Part shown: positions 1 through 8,197 of the stretch, piece by piece | How positions within the stretch are numbered: the stretch's first letter is position 1 | How the letters are laid out: each line of letters begins with the position of its first letter | From: a bacterium | GTDB taxonomy: Bacteria; Babelota; Babeliae; Babelales; Vermiphilaceae | NCBI GenBank assembly: GCA_021833825.1 | Contig: JAKBEL010000018.1 | Coordinates: forward strand, 1-49,222 | Length of the DNA stretch: 49,222 nt | Reading direction: 5' to 3' | The notes under the pieces: model-generated | What the model saw: only the letters and a program-made list of their open reading frames with translations | What the model was told of the DNA's origin: nothing | Databases searched by the model: none | Made by a program: the position numbers and the translations under genes

Positions 1-72
1 TCAGCCATTGATTATCATTCTCCTGCGGAGTTTGAGCTACAAGGTTATGCCAATAAATCAAATCAATATTAA
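1..72 (+). CDS. IS3-type transposase (OrfB/integrase core), C-terminal end only
   Basis: Frame 1 is open from the first base to TAA at 70-72 and reads SAIDYHSPAEFEL followed by a short tail. This matches the end of IS3-family OrfB proteins, where an H-x-x-[LI]-x-Y-x-[ST]-P-x-x-[FY]-E motif closes the DDE integrase core. Only 23 residues are visible, so the call rests on that motif alone. The catalytic residues would lie upstream, outside the window. Confidence 0.55.
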   Translation, partial: SAIDYHSPAEFELQGYANKSNQY

Positions 73-127
73 ATGGAGGTTATTTAAGATTCGTGTTTTA
101 ATTGTGTACAAAAAGGTTGCAAGATCA
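1..127 (+). mobile_element. Right end of an IS3-family insertion sequence (cut by window edge)
   Basis: The segment holds the last codons of a transposase and about 55 bases that look like an IS3/IS150-type terminal sequence: a short gtgtacaaaaaggttgc-type stretch ending in CA at 126-127, as expected for the TG...CA ends of the family. The left part lies outside the window, so completeness cannot be judged. The exact end is an inference because the matching left inverted repeat is not visible. Confidence 0.5.
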
Positions 128-143
128 TAATATCATTGACCTC

Positions 144-261
144 TTCCGCTCATGGTGAGTGTCCGGCATTTTCCAAGGCAATACGTGAAGCATTGTTATT
201 GAATTAGCCTATTTCATACTAGATCATATAGATCAAGGTAGGAAATGACGGATGTATCGAA
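144..261 (-). repeat. Dispersed intergenic repeat, copy A (half element, inverted)
   Basis: The reverse complement of this stretch aligns with the right half of the element at 10661-10921. Both carry TTCGATA, TCCGTCATTTC, TACCTTGAT and AATAACAAT blocks in the same order and spacing, and both end at a CCG(T/C)TC-type boundary. Similarity is clear but diverged. No ORF crosses it. It fills most of the gap between the IS end and the next gene. Confidence 0.65.
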
Positions 262-290
262 CCATTGGAAAATATGATCAATCGATAAAC

Positions 291-887
291 CTAAGCTGTT
301 GCAGGAAGATTCTGTTCTGCTAATGCACGGATAACATCACGTTGATGTGCAAGCTCTTGCTCTTCATCTTCGGAGAGTGTTTGGCCATTACGTTGTTTTT
401 CATGTAGCTCATCGATTCGTTCAATTGCTTGAAGCTTTCTGGCCTCTTTTTTTAAATTGAGCATAAACTGCTTCATTGCCATGTTCTCCATAACCTCTTT
501 GCGAGCGGCCTCTTTTTCCATCTGTTGAAGTTTGAACTCAGCAGTTCTTATTGTAATATCGGTCATAGCTTTTTCATTTGGATTTCCATAATAAGCTTTA
601 ATCAGAGGGGGAAGCACCTGCACCGTGGTAAGCAGTAGGCCTGCGCCCTGTATCAAAACAGCAGGCTCTTGTAGTTTTTGAAAAAAAGTTCTGTTTGTTT
701 TTGCTTCTTCGCGCTCGACCTGTTTGAGAAGAGTATGTGCTTGTGCATTATAAAAATTTGTTTGTGATAGTATGTGTTCTCTTTTTAATTGTTCAGGGGC
801 AGGAACCCTTTCAAAGTTGTCTGATGCCGCAATGTGATTGGCGACAATTGTGACTGCAATTATTAAAAATCTTTTTGCGATTTTCAT
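291..887 (-). CDS. Exported helical protein of unknown function
   Basis: I do not recognise this 198-residue protein. The start at 887 (MKIAKRFLIIAV) is chosen over an in-frame codon at 905 because an AGAGG ribosome site lies seven bases before it. Residues 1-21 form a signal peptide (KIAKR, then a hydrophobic run, then a likely cut near AAS-D). A second hydrophobic stretch (AVLIQGAGLLLTTVQVLPPL) lies near residues 75-95, followed by a charged, helix-rich region full of Lys, Glu, Gln and Met that may form a coiled coil. The protein could sit in the inner membrane with a periplasmic helical domain. It follows ybeY after 60 bases and may be read from the valS-ybeY transcript. No catalytic motif is visible. 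Confidence 0.75.
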   Translation of the reverse strand: MKIAKRFLIIAVTIVANHIAASDNFERVPAPEQLKREHILSQTNFYNAQAHTLLKQVEREEAKTNRTFFQKLQEPAVLIQGAGLLLTTVQVLPPLIKAYYGNPNEKAMTDITIRTAEFKLQQMEKEAARKEVMENMAMKQFMLNLKKEARKLQAIERIDELHEKQRNGQTLSEDEEQELAHQRDVIRALAEQNLPATA

Positions 888-947
888 TTTAAAAACCTCT
901 AACACTATAACATTATTATGACATTGAGCTTGAGTATAACAGCTCTA

Positions 948-1403
948 TTATTCTTGCAAAGCATTAATTTTAGCAAGCAGAGCGTCTTCCTGCAATTTCA
1001 TTACTGCATAATCCTCATCTTCAATATGATCATACCCTAACAGATGGCAAATGCCATGCACAAGCAGAATGTCAACGCGCTCTTGAAAAGTTCTGTTCCA
1101 ACGGGGTAGATCTTCATTGATATATTCAGGGCATAAGATAATGTCTCCTAAGTTCATCTCATCTTCAGTTGTGGCTTCTATGCGGTCGCCCGCTTTGATC
1201 TGATGATAAGGGAATGAGAGAATATCGGTCGCTCTATCTTTTTCTCGAAATTGGTGATTATATTCATGCATTGCTTTTGATGTTGCAAGCAGAATTCCTA
1301 AATCAAAATCGGCATAATCAAGAGCTTCCAGTATGGTGCGAGCATTCTGTTTTAACTTGATAATATTGATGGGAAATTTCTGTTCATTTTTTACAAGAAT
1401 CAT
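948..1403 (-). CDS. ybeY: Endoribonuclease YbeY, rRNA maturation factor
   Basis: YbeY is a zinc-dependent single-strand endoribonuclease needed for 16S rRNA 3'-end maturation and 70S ribosome quality control in the cytoplasm. The family signature H-G-x-x-H-L-x-G-Y-D-H is present, with metal-binding His116, His120 and His126 (HGICHLLGYDH). The upstream N-[QH]-x-[FY]-R-x-x-D-x-x-T-D-I-L-S-F-P block is also clear (residues 49-65, ending TDILSFPY). Length is 151 residues, normal for the family. The gene follows valS with a nine-base gap, and an AGGA-type ribosome site precedes the ATG, so the two genes are very likely cotranscribed. Confidence 0.95.
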   Translation of the reverse strand: MILVKNEQKFPINIIKLKQNARTILEALDYADFDLGILLATSKAMHEYNHQFREKDRATDILSFPYHQIKAGDRIEATTEDEMNLGDIILCPEYINEDLPRWNRTFQERVDILLVHGICHLLGYDHIEDEDYAVMKLQEDALLAKINALQE

Positions 1404-1412
1404 AATCTATTC

Positions 1413-3881
1413 CTATGATGCTTTAATATCTGCATGAAGAGTGTCATGTTGTTGTTTTAGTTCTGATTGGCCACATTCTTCATTAATATAGCTGATAGCA
1501 AGAGCTCTTGTTGTTCCCTTTAATAATTGCTCCTGTTTTTTAAGAGCCTCTAATATCTCAGTGTTAGGTATATAAATGTTCATTGTCTGTAGATCGGTCT
1601 TTAATGAGAGCTGATGCTCAGTCTTTATTTTGCGCACTTGGCCAATGATATTAAGAACATATTTCATAAGATCTTTTTCTTGTGCAAAGTCGTAGAGCTT
1701 TTGCGTATTGGCAAACTTAGTCTTATGAATTGAATCAATTGTTTTGGCTTCAGGGAATGTGCCATATATTGCTTCTGTTATGAATGGCATATATGGTGCA
1801 AACATTTGTAAAATTCTTAATCCTGCGTGATGCAATGTCCATCTTGTTGCAAATAGTTCATCATGGTCATAGCCATCAGGGTTAAAGAGTTGATCTTTAA
1901 TGAGTTCTAGATAATTATCACAGAAGGTGTTCCAGAAAAATTGCTCAACTGATCCAAGCGCTAAACCGAATTCATTTTTTTCAAAATAGCTCTGATAGGT
2001 GTTGAATGTTTCAGAAAGTTCATGTAATAGCCATTGATTAATAAGGCCTAGCTTGTCGGGCGCCTCTGGGCTATTGTTTGCATTAATATGCTCATTGATA
2101 AAGCGGAATGCGTTCCACAACTTAGTGGTTAATCGTATGCCGATCTTTAATTGATTGTCAGAAAATGCAACATCATGGCCCAAGTTGCCTGATGCTGTCC
2201 AATAACGGATCACATCAGCAGGATATTGGCTCAGAAGATGTTCAGGGCTTAAAGATTTCTGTTCTTTAGATTTTGAGAGTTTCTCTTTGCTATCTGCAAG
2301 AACGTGCCCAGAAATAATAATGTTGTCCCAAGGAATATTATTGTTGTGCATCCAGACTTTTATGATGGTATAAAACGCCCAAGTGCGAATAATGTCATGA
2401 GCTTGAGGTCTCATGTTCATGGGTAAGAATTCTAAAAGCTCTGGATCATTAAAATTGAAATCATCTTTTTTACTATACTGCTGGTAGCAGAGATATGGGG
2501 TTAGAGATGAGGTATTCCATGTATCCATCACATCGGTATCGGGAGTTAGTTTTTTATCTTTAAACTCATCAGGAACAATGCCAGGATATTCCTGTTCTTG
2601 TGGATCAACAGGCAGGCTCTCCATTGGGGCAAGCAAGAACTTATCAGTTCCTTCAATGTGCCAAACAGGAAAGGGGATACCAAATGAACGTTGGCGTGAT
2701 AAACACCAATCCCAATTAAGATTTTCAACCCAATTGATATATCGAGATTTCATAAATGATGGATACCAATTGATCTGATCAGCTTTGGCAAGGAGCTCTT
2801 TTTTGTGTTCCAAAATGTTTAAAAACCATTGTGGCAACATGACAAATTCGATCTCTTTTTTACAGCGTTCATGCACGCTCACATGATGCTCAATAGGTTT
2901 TTGCTTGAGGAGTAAATTTTTCTGTTGTAACAGTTCAAGCACTTTTTCGCGGGCTTGAGCAACTTTTAATCCAGACAGCTGATCAGTCTTTTCTAAAAAT
3001 TTGCCATCAAAGCCGATTGATTGTTTATAGGTAAGTTTGTGTTTCTTATACCACATAATATCGGTCTTATCACCGAATGTGCAGCACATTACAAGGCCTG
3101 TTCCTTTGTTGATATCAACATGCTCATCAGGCAATAATGGAACTTCAAAGTCAAAAAGAGGAACGATGGCTTTTTTACCTATGAGATGCTGATACCGCTT
3201 GTCATCAGGGTGGAAAAATACTGCAACGCATGACGGCAATAACTCAGGGCGAGTTGTGCCAATAATAAGATTGTTGCCATGTTCATCTTTAAAGATAATA
3301 TCATTAAACATTGATGGAATTGATGCATCATCAAGTTCTGCTTGCGCTACTGATGTTCGGCAGGTTGTGCAATACAAAGCCGGTTCATAACGGCGATAGA
3401 TATATCCTTTGTTTACCAATTCAATAAAAGAAGCTTGTGAAATTTTGCGAGTTGATGATGCAATGGTTGAATAACAGGCATCCCAATCGACCGATAAACC
3501 CATGCGTTGCCATAACTCTTTAAATAGTTCTTCAGCCTCTTTTGTCTCTTGTAAACAGAGTTCGATAAATTTTGATCGACCCAGTTCATGGGCATTTACT
3601 TTGCATTTTTTTTCAACATACTTTTCTGTCGGCAGGCCATTGTCATCAAATCCAAATGGATAAAATACAGAAAAACCGTTCATGCGTTTATAACGAGCAA
3701 TAATGTCGGTCTGAGTGTAAGAGAAAATATGGCCAATATGTAACGATCCAGAGACGGTAGGAGGGGGCGTATCAATAGACCATAATGGACCTTGATGATG
3801 CTCTTTTTTATAAGTATGCTCTTTTTCCCATTTCTCGCGAACCTGTTGCTCTGACAGATGGTGGTCGTAACGTTTATCCAT
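1413..3881 (-). CDS. valS: Valyl-tRNA synthetase, archaeal-type
   Basis: This class Ia synthetase charges tRNA-Val and edits mischarged Thr. The HIGH motif is at residues 48-51 (SGSLHIGHIFSYTQTD) and the KMSKS loop appears as LSKSK about two thirds along. The connective region holds a CTTC knuckle (LYCTTC) and a second Cys near HERC. The start at 3881 (MDKRYDHH) is preferred over 3911 because GAGG sits just before it; length is 822 residues. The segment PFGFDDNGLPTE after the HIGH region matches the archaeal/rickettsial ValRS type rather than the usual bacterial version (DHAGIATQ in E. coli). The family call is strong; the claim of archaeal-type ancestry rests on these motifs and needs a tree. 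It heads the valS-ybeY unit. Confidence 0.95.
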   Translation of the reverse strand: MDKRYDHHLSEQQVREKWEKEHTYKKEHHQGPLWSIDTPPPTVSGSLHIGHIFSYTQTDIIARYKRMNGFSVFYPFGFDDNGLPTEKYVEKKCKVNAHELGRSKFIELCLQETKEAEELFKELWQRMGLSVDWDACYSTIASSTRKISQASFIELVNKGYIYRRYEPALYCTTCRTSVAQAELDDASIPSMFNDIIFKDEHGNNLIIGTTRPELLPSCVAVFFHPDDKRYQHLIGKKAIVPLFDFEVPLLPDEHVDINKGTGLVMCCTFGDKTDIMWYKKHKLTYKQSIGFDGKFLEKTDQLSGLKVAQAREKVLELLQQKNLLLKQKPIEHHVSVHERCKKEIEFVMLPQWFLNILEHKKELLAKADQINWYPSFMKSRYINWVENLNWDWCLSRQRSFGIPFPVWHIEGTDKFLLAPMESLPVDPQEQEYPGIVPDEFKDKKLTPDTDVMDTWNTSSLTPYLCYQQYSKKDDFNFNDPELLEFLPMNMRPQAHDIIRTWAFYTIIKVWMHNNNIPWDNIIISGHVLADSKEKLSKSKEQKSLSPEHLLSQYPADVIRYWTASGNLGHDVAFSDNQLKIGIRLTTKLWNAFRFINEHINANNSPEAPDKLGLINQWLLHELSETFNTYQSYFEKNEFGLALGSVEQFFWNTFCDNYLELIKDQLFNPDGYDHDELFATRWTLHHAGLRILQMFAPYMPFITEAIYGTFPEAKTIDSIHKTKFANTQKLYDFAQEKDLMKYVLNIIGQVRKIKTEHQLSLKTDLQTMNIYIPNTEILEALKKQEQLLKGTTRALAISYINEECGQSELKQQHDTLHADIKAS

Positions 3882-4056
3882 TATTTCCTCATTTTGCGGT
3901 TGCCTGATCAATTCATCTTATCAGTCTAATCCTAAATTGAATTACGGTCAAAAATATACAACATAAACTCGATTGTATTTATTTTCTATTTTTTAAAAAC
4001 AATTATTGTTTTTTTATATAACATTATATTATTATTAAATAATGGAGGTTTGGTCT

Positions 4057-4932
4057 ATGAATAGATGGATAATAATGATCCTGTTGATGAGGTCTTTCAT
4101 GCTCTGTGCTCTTGAGGATCTTCCTCAGGAGTATGCTGTTGGAAAGAATGTTAGACTCTCTTTGCAAGAGCGAAAGATGCATCTTTTAAAGCAGGCTAGA
4201 ATGATTGATCAAGAGGTGAGCGAACAGCTGAAGAATGTGCTGAAGAAAGCGCAATCATCAAAAAGAGTGAATCAAGATCTGAAATCTAGAGATTGCAATC
4301 TTGATCGGATCTCGATGAGCTGGGATGATTTGGAGAAGCATTTAAAAAAAAGGGGGCTAAAAGATGTTATGCTTTTTGGTTTTGGCAGTCTTGTTAATAA
4401 GCATGCAAATTATCAATCGGATGTTAACATTCCTGCTGTGGCATTTGGAATTAAGCGTATATATAATATGAAGCATGCACATCCAGAGGATTCTATACTT
4501 GGTCTGCCAACATGTGGCTATAATCATGAACAGATGCGCTTGAATAATAAGCTTACTGGAAAGGTTGATGATATGGTAAATGGGATATTGCTCAAGTTTA
4601 CGATAGGATCAGAGGCTTATGCAGATCTTAAAGAGCGTGAAAAAACATACAGATTGATGCCTATTAAAGTGGCGCTCTATCGGGCGCTTTTGCATAATAA
4701 AATTGTCCTTAAAGATGGTTATGTTTTGTTGAGCCATCAAGATAAGTCCTCTGCTCATGGAGATCCACATGTGGTCTATAATTCATTGGTACTTGATGGA
4801 TTCAAGGATATTGAAAATCATGGTCTGCAAGGCTTTGTGCCACTCTTTTTAGATACAACCTATCTTAGCGATGAAAAGACAACAATCCGAGATTGGATAC
4901 GAAAGAATTCTGCTCAAGTTGTGAGTGATTGA
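4057..4932 (+). CDS. Exported gamma-glutamylcyclotransferase-like (AIG2/GGCT-fold) protein
   Basis: The start at 4057 is chosen because GGAGGT lies eight bases upstream; the ATG at 4042 overlaps that ribosome site. Residues 1-19 look like a signal peptide (MNRWIIMILLMRSFMLCA). Residues 35-95 are charged and helical. From residue 104 a GGCT-like fold is suggested: MLFGFGSLVNK resembles the YGSL substrate loop, VNGILLKFT resembles the second strand, and L-K-E-R-E-K-T-Y-R near 191-199 resembles the D-x-x-E-x-x-Y-x-R segment, with Glu193 or Glu195 as candidate catalytic acids. GGCT enzymes release 5-oxoproline from gamma-glutamyl compounds; here the substrate is unknown. An exported copy is unusual. 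The fold call is an inference from motifs. Its stop codon touches the stop of the convergent gene at 4933. Confidence 0.5.
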   Translation: MNRWIIMILLMRSFMLCALEDLPQEYAVGKNVRLSLQERKMHLLKQARMIDQEVSEQLKNVLKKAQSSKRVNQDLKSRDCNLDRISMSWDDLEKHLKKRGLKDVMLFGFGSLVNKHANYQSDVNIPAVAFGIKRIYNMKHAHPEDSILGLPTCGYNHEQMRLNNKLTGKVDDMVNGILLKFTIGSEAYADLKEREKTYRLMPIKVALYRALLHNKIVLKDGYVLLSHQDKSSAHGDPHVVYNSLVLDGFKDIENHGLQGFVPLFLDTTYLSDEKTTIRDWIRKNSAQVVSD

Positions 4933-7200
4933 TTATCCCATAAGCATTTGAGCTTGAATCTGTGGATACTCTTTTTCAAGTTGTGCCATGAGCTCTTTTG
5001 CCTGGATTTTGAGATGCGCCGGAGTTCGCGCAGTTCCAAAAAGATCTTTTAACTCTTTATAGGCAATCTCAGGTTGCTCCATCTTTGCGTAACAGTTTGC
5101 AAGCCGAATTCGTACTTGTGGCATATGTTCTGATTGAGGTTCAACTCGTTTGAAACAATCAAATGCTGCTTTAATATCATCTTGCATTAAATATGATTCA
5201 CCTAAATTATACCAAGCTCGAAGGTCATCAGGTTTTTGTGCCAAAAACTGTTTATACATAGTAATTGAATCATCATAGCGCTTACTTAAATAGTAGCAGT
5301 TGCCAATACAAAATAGGCATTCGATATCATTTGGGGTGCATTCAATAGTCTTTTTAAATCCCCATATTGCTTCATCATATTTTTCTAATCGAAGTGCTGT
5401 TTGTGCATATATTTTATAACCAAATTCATTATCAAGATCGGCTATAGTGCAAGCTTTTTTAAAACATTCAAGGGCAAGCTCATCTTCACCTTTTTCAAGG
5501 TGAAGACGGCCTGAGTTAAATAGTGCTTTTCCATAATAAGGTCGAAGCTCTAATGCTATTTTTAGATTTTTTTGGGCCTCTTCATATTTTTTTTGTTGTA
5601 GATAGAGCATCGCTAAATTATTATATCCTTCTGGATAGAATCGATTGATTTTAAGGCCCTGCTCGAGCGCATCTATTGCATTGTCAGTCTGATTTAAATG
5701 AGTATAACATACAGCAAGGTTATTAAGAGGATCTGGGTAAAAGCGGTCCATTTGCGCAGCCTTTTTAAAATAGGGAATCGCCTCTTCATATCGTTGATAA
5801 TTTTGTGAAATTTCAACACCATAGTTATTATATGCTCGAGCTTTTCTTGGTGCGTTTTTTATAATATTCATCCAAAAGAGTGAGCCTTCGCTCCAGACAA
5901 GATTGCGCATCTGCGTTGCAAATCCTAAAGGAAGTGTGCATAGATAGATGAGCAATAATGAAGAATATCTTTTTTCCAGTAGATGGGATTGAGCTGCATA
6001 TTTTTTTCTAATATATTCAATAGCTGCTACCAATGCGCATGAGAGTATTAATAGCCAGCCAATTGAGGCTGTATATGTTTTGTAATCGACAAGTAATTCA
6101 GGCGATGGAATAATGCTTGATCGTGGTGCAAGGCACATAAAGAACCATAATGCTCCAAATCCAATAACACTGGTCGGCTTTTTAGAGAGTAATGTTATGA
6201 TAGCATAACCGATTATAAGCAGAGATAAAAATGGAAAGATGCAATCGGGTGAAAAAAAGTTGCGAACCAGCACCCAATCATATTCAACGCTGATATTAAA
6301 TGGCCATATAAATATCCATATATAATGCAAGATAACTTTAAATTGTGATATAAAAAAGATGCTTGCTTTAATTGGATCGCTTGGCTTTTCGGTAATGATA
6401 TTGCCAATGTTATTGCGGATGATCATTTTAAAACCGAGAATATCTGTAAAAAATGATGGTTTTAAAAAGTAGACATAGATTGATGATATTGTAAAAAATA
6501 GCATGCCATGTAACCATAGTCTCTGCTTAAATGATCTGAATGATCCATGTGCTACGAAAAACCAATCAATAAGCATGATAAGAAAAGGGGATATGAATGC
6601 GATCTCTTTTGTTCCGCATGAGATTATTGCCAAAACAAAGAGAAGTGTTATCAAAAATCCGCGCTTAACAGGTGACGGATTGTAACAAAAATGGAGAAAT
6701 GTGAGAGCCATCGCTAATATAAACATGCAAGCAAGCCCTTCAAGTTGTCCTTGTATAACATATGATACTGTCTGTGTCTGTACCGGATGTAATAAAAAGA
6801 GCATAGAGGTTGCAGTCGCAATAACAAGAGCATTTTTTTTGAAAAACTGACTACAATTGCTATGGAGCAATGCAAAAAGAATAACGAAAAAAAGAAGGAT
6901 GCCATTTATGGAGTGGATGATAAGGTTGCCCAGGCGAAATGAGAGGGGGTCGAATTTACCAATACTATAATGCAGAGCATTTAACCAATAACTGATCCAG
7001 CGCGACCCTGAGAATATGAGATTTTTAAATTGGTGATGCCTTATATAGAAGTGTTTTTGAATGTTTGCTACATCATCAAATTGAAAGTTGTAATGTAATG
7101 AAGGGTAGTAGGTTATTGCAGTTATAATTGTCAATAATGATGGTGGTAAAAGACGATACAATAGAGAGATTGCTTCAGGAGATCTATCTGGTTTTGGCAT
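4933..7200 (-). CDS. Membrane GT-C glycosyltransferase-like protein with C-terminal TPR repeats
   Basis: The 755-residue protein has an N-terminal membrane half (about residues 15-440, roughly ten hydrophobic helices) and a soluble half of TPR repeats (about 455-740). The first extracytoplasmic loop carries FQFDDVANI, which matches the acidic loop-1 motif of GT-C enzymes such as the TMTC/PMT family, followed by a conserved NLIIHSINGILLFF helix. At least seven TPR units are visible, with typical Y-N-N-[LY]-[AG] and A-x-x-x-[FY]-x-K-A positions. Members of this architecture transfer sugars from lipid carriers to proteins or bind partners through TPRs; the substrate here is not evident. A GGAAG ribosome site supports the start at 7200. 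It might be a scaffold without enzyme activity. Confidence 0.7.
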   Translation of the reverse strand: MPKPDRSPEAISLLYRLLPPSLLTIITAITYYPSLHYNFQFDDVANIQKHFYIRHHQFKNLIFSGSRWISYWLNALHYSIGKFDPLSFRLGNLIIHSINGILLFFVILFALLHSNCSQFFKKNALVIATATSMLFLLHPVQTQTVSYVIQGQLEGLACMFILAMALTFLHFCYNPSPVKRGFLITLLFVLAIISCGTKEIAFISPFLIMLIDWFFVAHGSFRSFKQRLWLHGMLFFTISSIYVYFLKPSFFTDILGFKMIIRNNIGNIITEKPSDPIKASIFFISQFKVILHYIWIFIWPFNISVEYDWVLVRNFFSPDCIFPFLSLLIIGYAIITLLSKKPTSVIGFGALWFFMCLAPRSSIIPSPELLVDYKTYTASIGWLLILSCALVAAIEYIRKKYAAQSHLLEKRYSSLLLIYLCTLPLGFATQMRNLVWSEGSLFWMNIIKNAPRKARAYNNYGVEISQNYQRYEEAIPYFKKAAQMDRFYPDPLNNLAVCYTHLNQTDNAIDALEQGLKINRFYPEGYNNLAMLYLQQKKYEEAQKNLKIALELRPYYGKALFNSGRLHLEKGEDELALECFKKACTIADLDNEFGYKIYAQTALRLEKYDEAIWGFKKTIECTPNDIECLFCIGNCYYLSKRYDDSITMYKQFLAQKPDDLRAWYNLGESYLMQDDIKAAFDCFKRVEPQSEHMPQVRIRLANCYAKMEQPEIAYKELKDLFGTARTPAHLKIQAKELMAQLEKEYPQIQAQMLMG

Positions 7201-7257
7201 AATGCTTCCTTTTTTTTATATACACTATATTGAATAAGTATATTCGCCGTCGCTGAA

Positions 7258-7384
7258 ATCTACAGGTTTTTAGTCTGTAGATGAAAGCCGCAAGAACAAC
7301 CCCATAGTGATTGTGTTAAAAGTCTTTGTGTAGGGGGTCAAGCTTTGGCGTAATTGTGCGCGATACGGTTTTTAAGCTGTATCG
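7258..7384. repeat. Pair of IS605-like hairpins in a 323-base gene-free gap (possible MITE/PATE)
   Basis: The gap 7201-7523 has no gene. It holds an 8-bp perfect hairpin at 7258-7265/7275-7282 (ATCTACAG/CTGTAGAT, loop of nine with a TTTTTAG core) and a second at 7361-7368/7377-7384 (CGATACGG/CTGTATCG, one wobble, loop also TTTTTAAG). The first, with its GAAA...GATGAAA flanks, resembles the subterminal hairpins of IS200/IS605 elements. Two such hairpins about 100 bases apart could be a transposase-less derivative or the remnant of an element end. No target duplication is expected for this family. Confidence 0.4.
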
Positions 7385-7523
7385 AGCTTCATTTGGTAGA
7401 GTATTTTAACCTGCTGTTTTGTCTTTGTCGAGCGCTTTGTTTGACCATTTTAAAAGCCTCATCTAAACTGATATTTATATAGATTATGACATTATTACAG
7501 AGATTACATGGTAAGGTATTTTT

Positions 7524-8168
7524 ATGGTATTTGATATGATGCAGACTCTAAGGAGTCAATTAGGATTTATTTTGGCCTATTTTATTTCGGTTACAATTGC
7601 AGGAGCGATTAAGGCTTGGTTGGCCAAAAAATCTGGAGACTATACTGCTGACCACGCAGGTTATTTGACACTAGACCCATTAGTGCATGTTGATCCATTT
7701 GGTCTGATGTCTCTATTGCTGGTAGGTTTTGGTTGGGGGGCTGAAGTTCCGGTCTCTATTGCCAATATTATTCCTCCTTATCGTGATCTTAAAATATTGG
7801 CTGTATATTATGTACAGACAATAGTACATATTATTTTTACCGCGCTTGCCATATTATTGCTTGCAGCAATTCAATTGTCACAATTGATTAATCTTCATCA
7901 GACCGTTTCAATTAGTACTCTAATAATCATATTAAGTGCTTTTATGACGACCAATATATTTCTTGCTATGCTCCGCTTTATTCAGAGCTCAATCGATCTT
8001 ATCTGTACGCATCTTGTCGAGCGTGATCCAGCATCAATTATCTATATACATATAGGGTCACTGCTTGTAGCAATGGCGCTGTTACTCTTTTTTGGGCAAC
8101 AGATTCAGATGTTTTTTGCCAATATAAGTTCTATGCTTGCTATGTTTGTGCTCAGGCTTTTTGCATAA
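7524..8168 (+). CDS. M50 (site-2 protease)-like membrane protein lacking the HExxH motif
   Basis: The 214-residue protein aligns by eye with the compact M50B/YwhC-type intramembrane metalloproteases. The segment [15 protein letters not shown] (residues 46-60) matches the conserved RLTLNPLKHxDPxG region, and [10 protein letters not shown] matches GFGWAKPVPV. At the place of HEFAH the sequence reads AGAIK (residues 26-30), so both zinc His residues and the catalytic Glu are gone. His55 and Asp57 are kept. Five or six hydrophobic helices are present. The fold is probably retained without proteolysis, perhaps as a membrane adaptor. The start has a TAAGG ribosome site eight bases upstream. It precedes tyrS by 29 bases. 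The family call is firm; loss of activity is an inference. Confidence 0.75.
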   Translation: MVFDMMQTLRSQLGFILAYFISVTIAGAIKAWLAKKSGDYTADHAGYLTLDPLVHVDPFGLMSLLLVGFGWGAEVPVSIANIIPPYRDLKILAVYYVQTIVHIIFTALAILLLAAIQLSQLINLHQTVSISTLIIILSAFMTTNIFLAMLRFIQSSIDLICTHLVERDPASIIYIHIGSLLVAMALLLFFGQQIQMFFANISSMLAMFVLRLFA

Positions 8169-8197
8169 TCGAACCATTCTATTTAAAAGGTAGATTT

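Noticed and set aside
3941-4041. Promoter pair between valS and the exported cyclotransferase-like gene
   Set aside because: The region is so AT-rich that several -10-like boxes fit equally well; no -35 box stands out, so I do not mark one.
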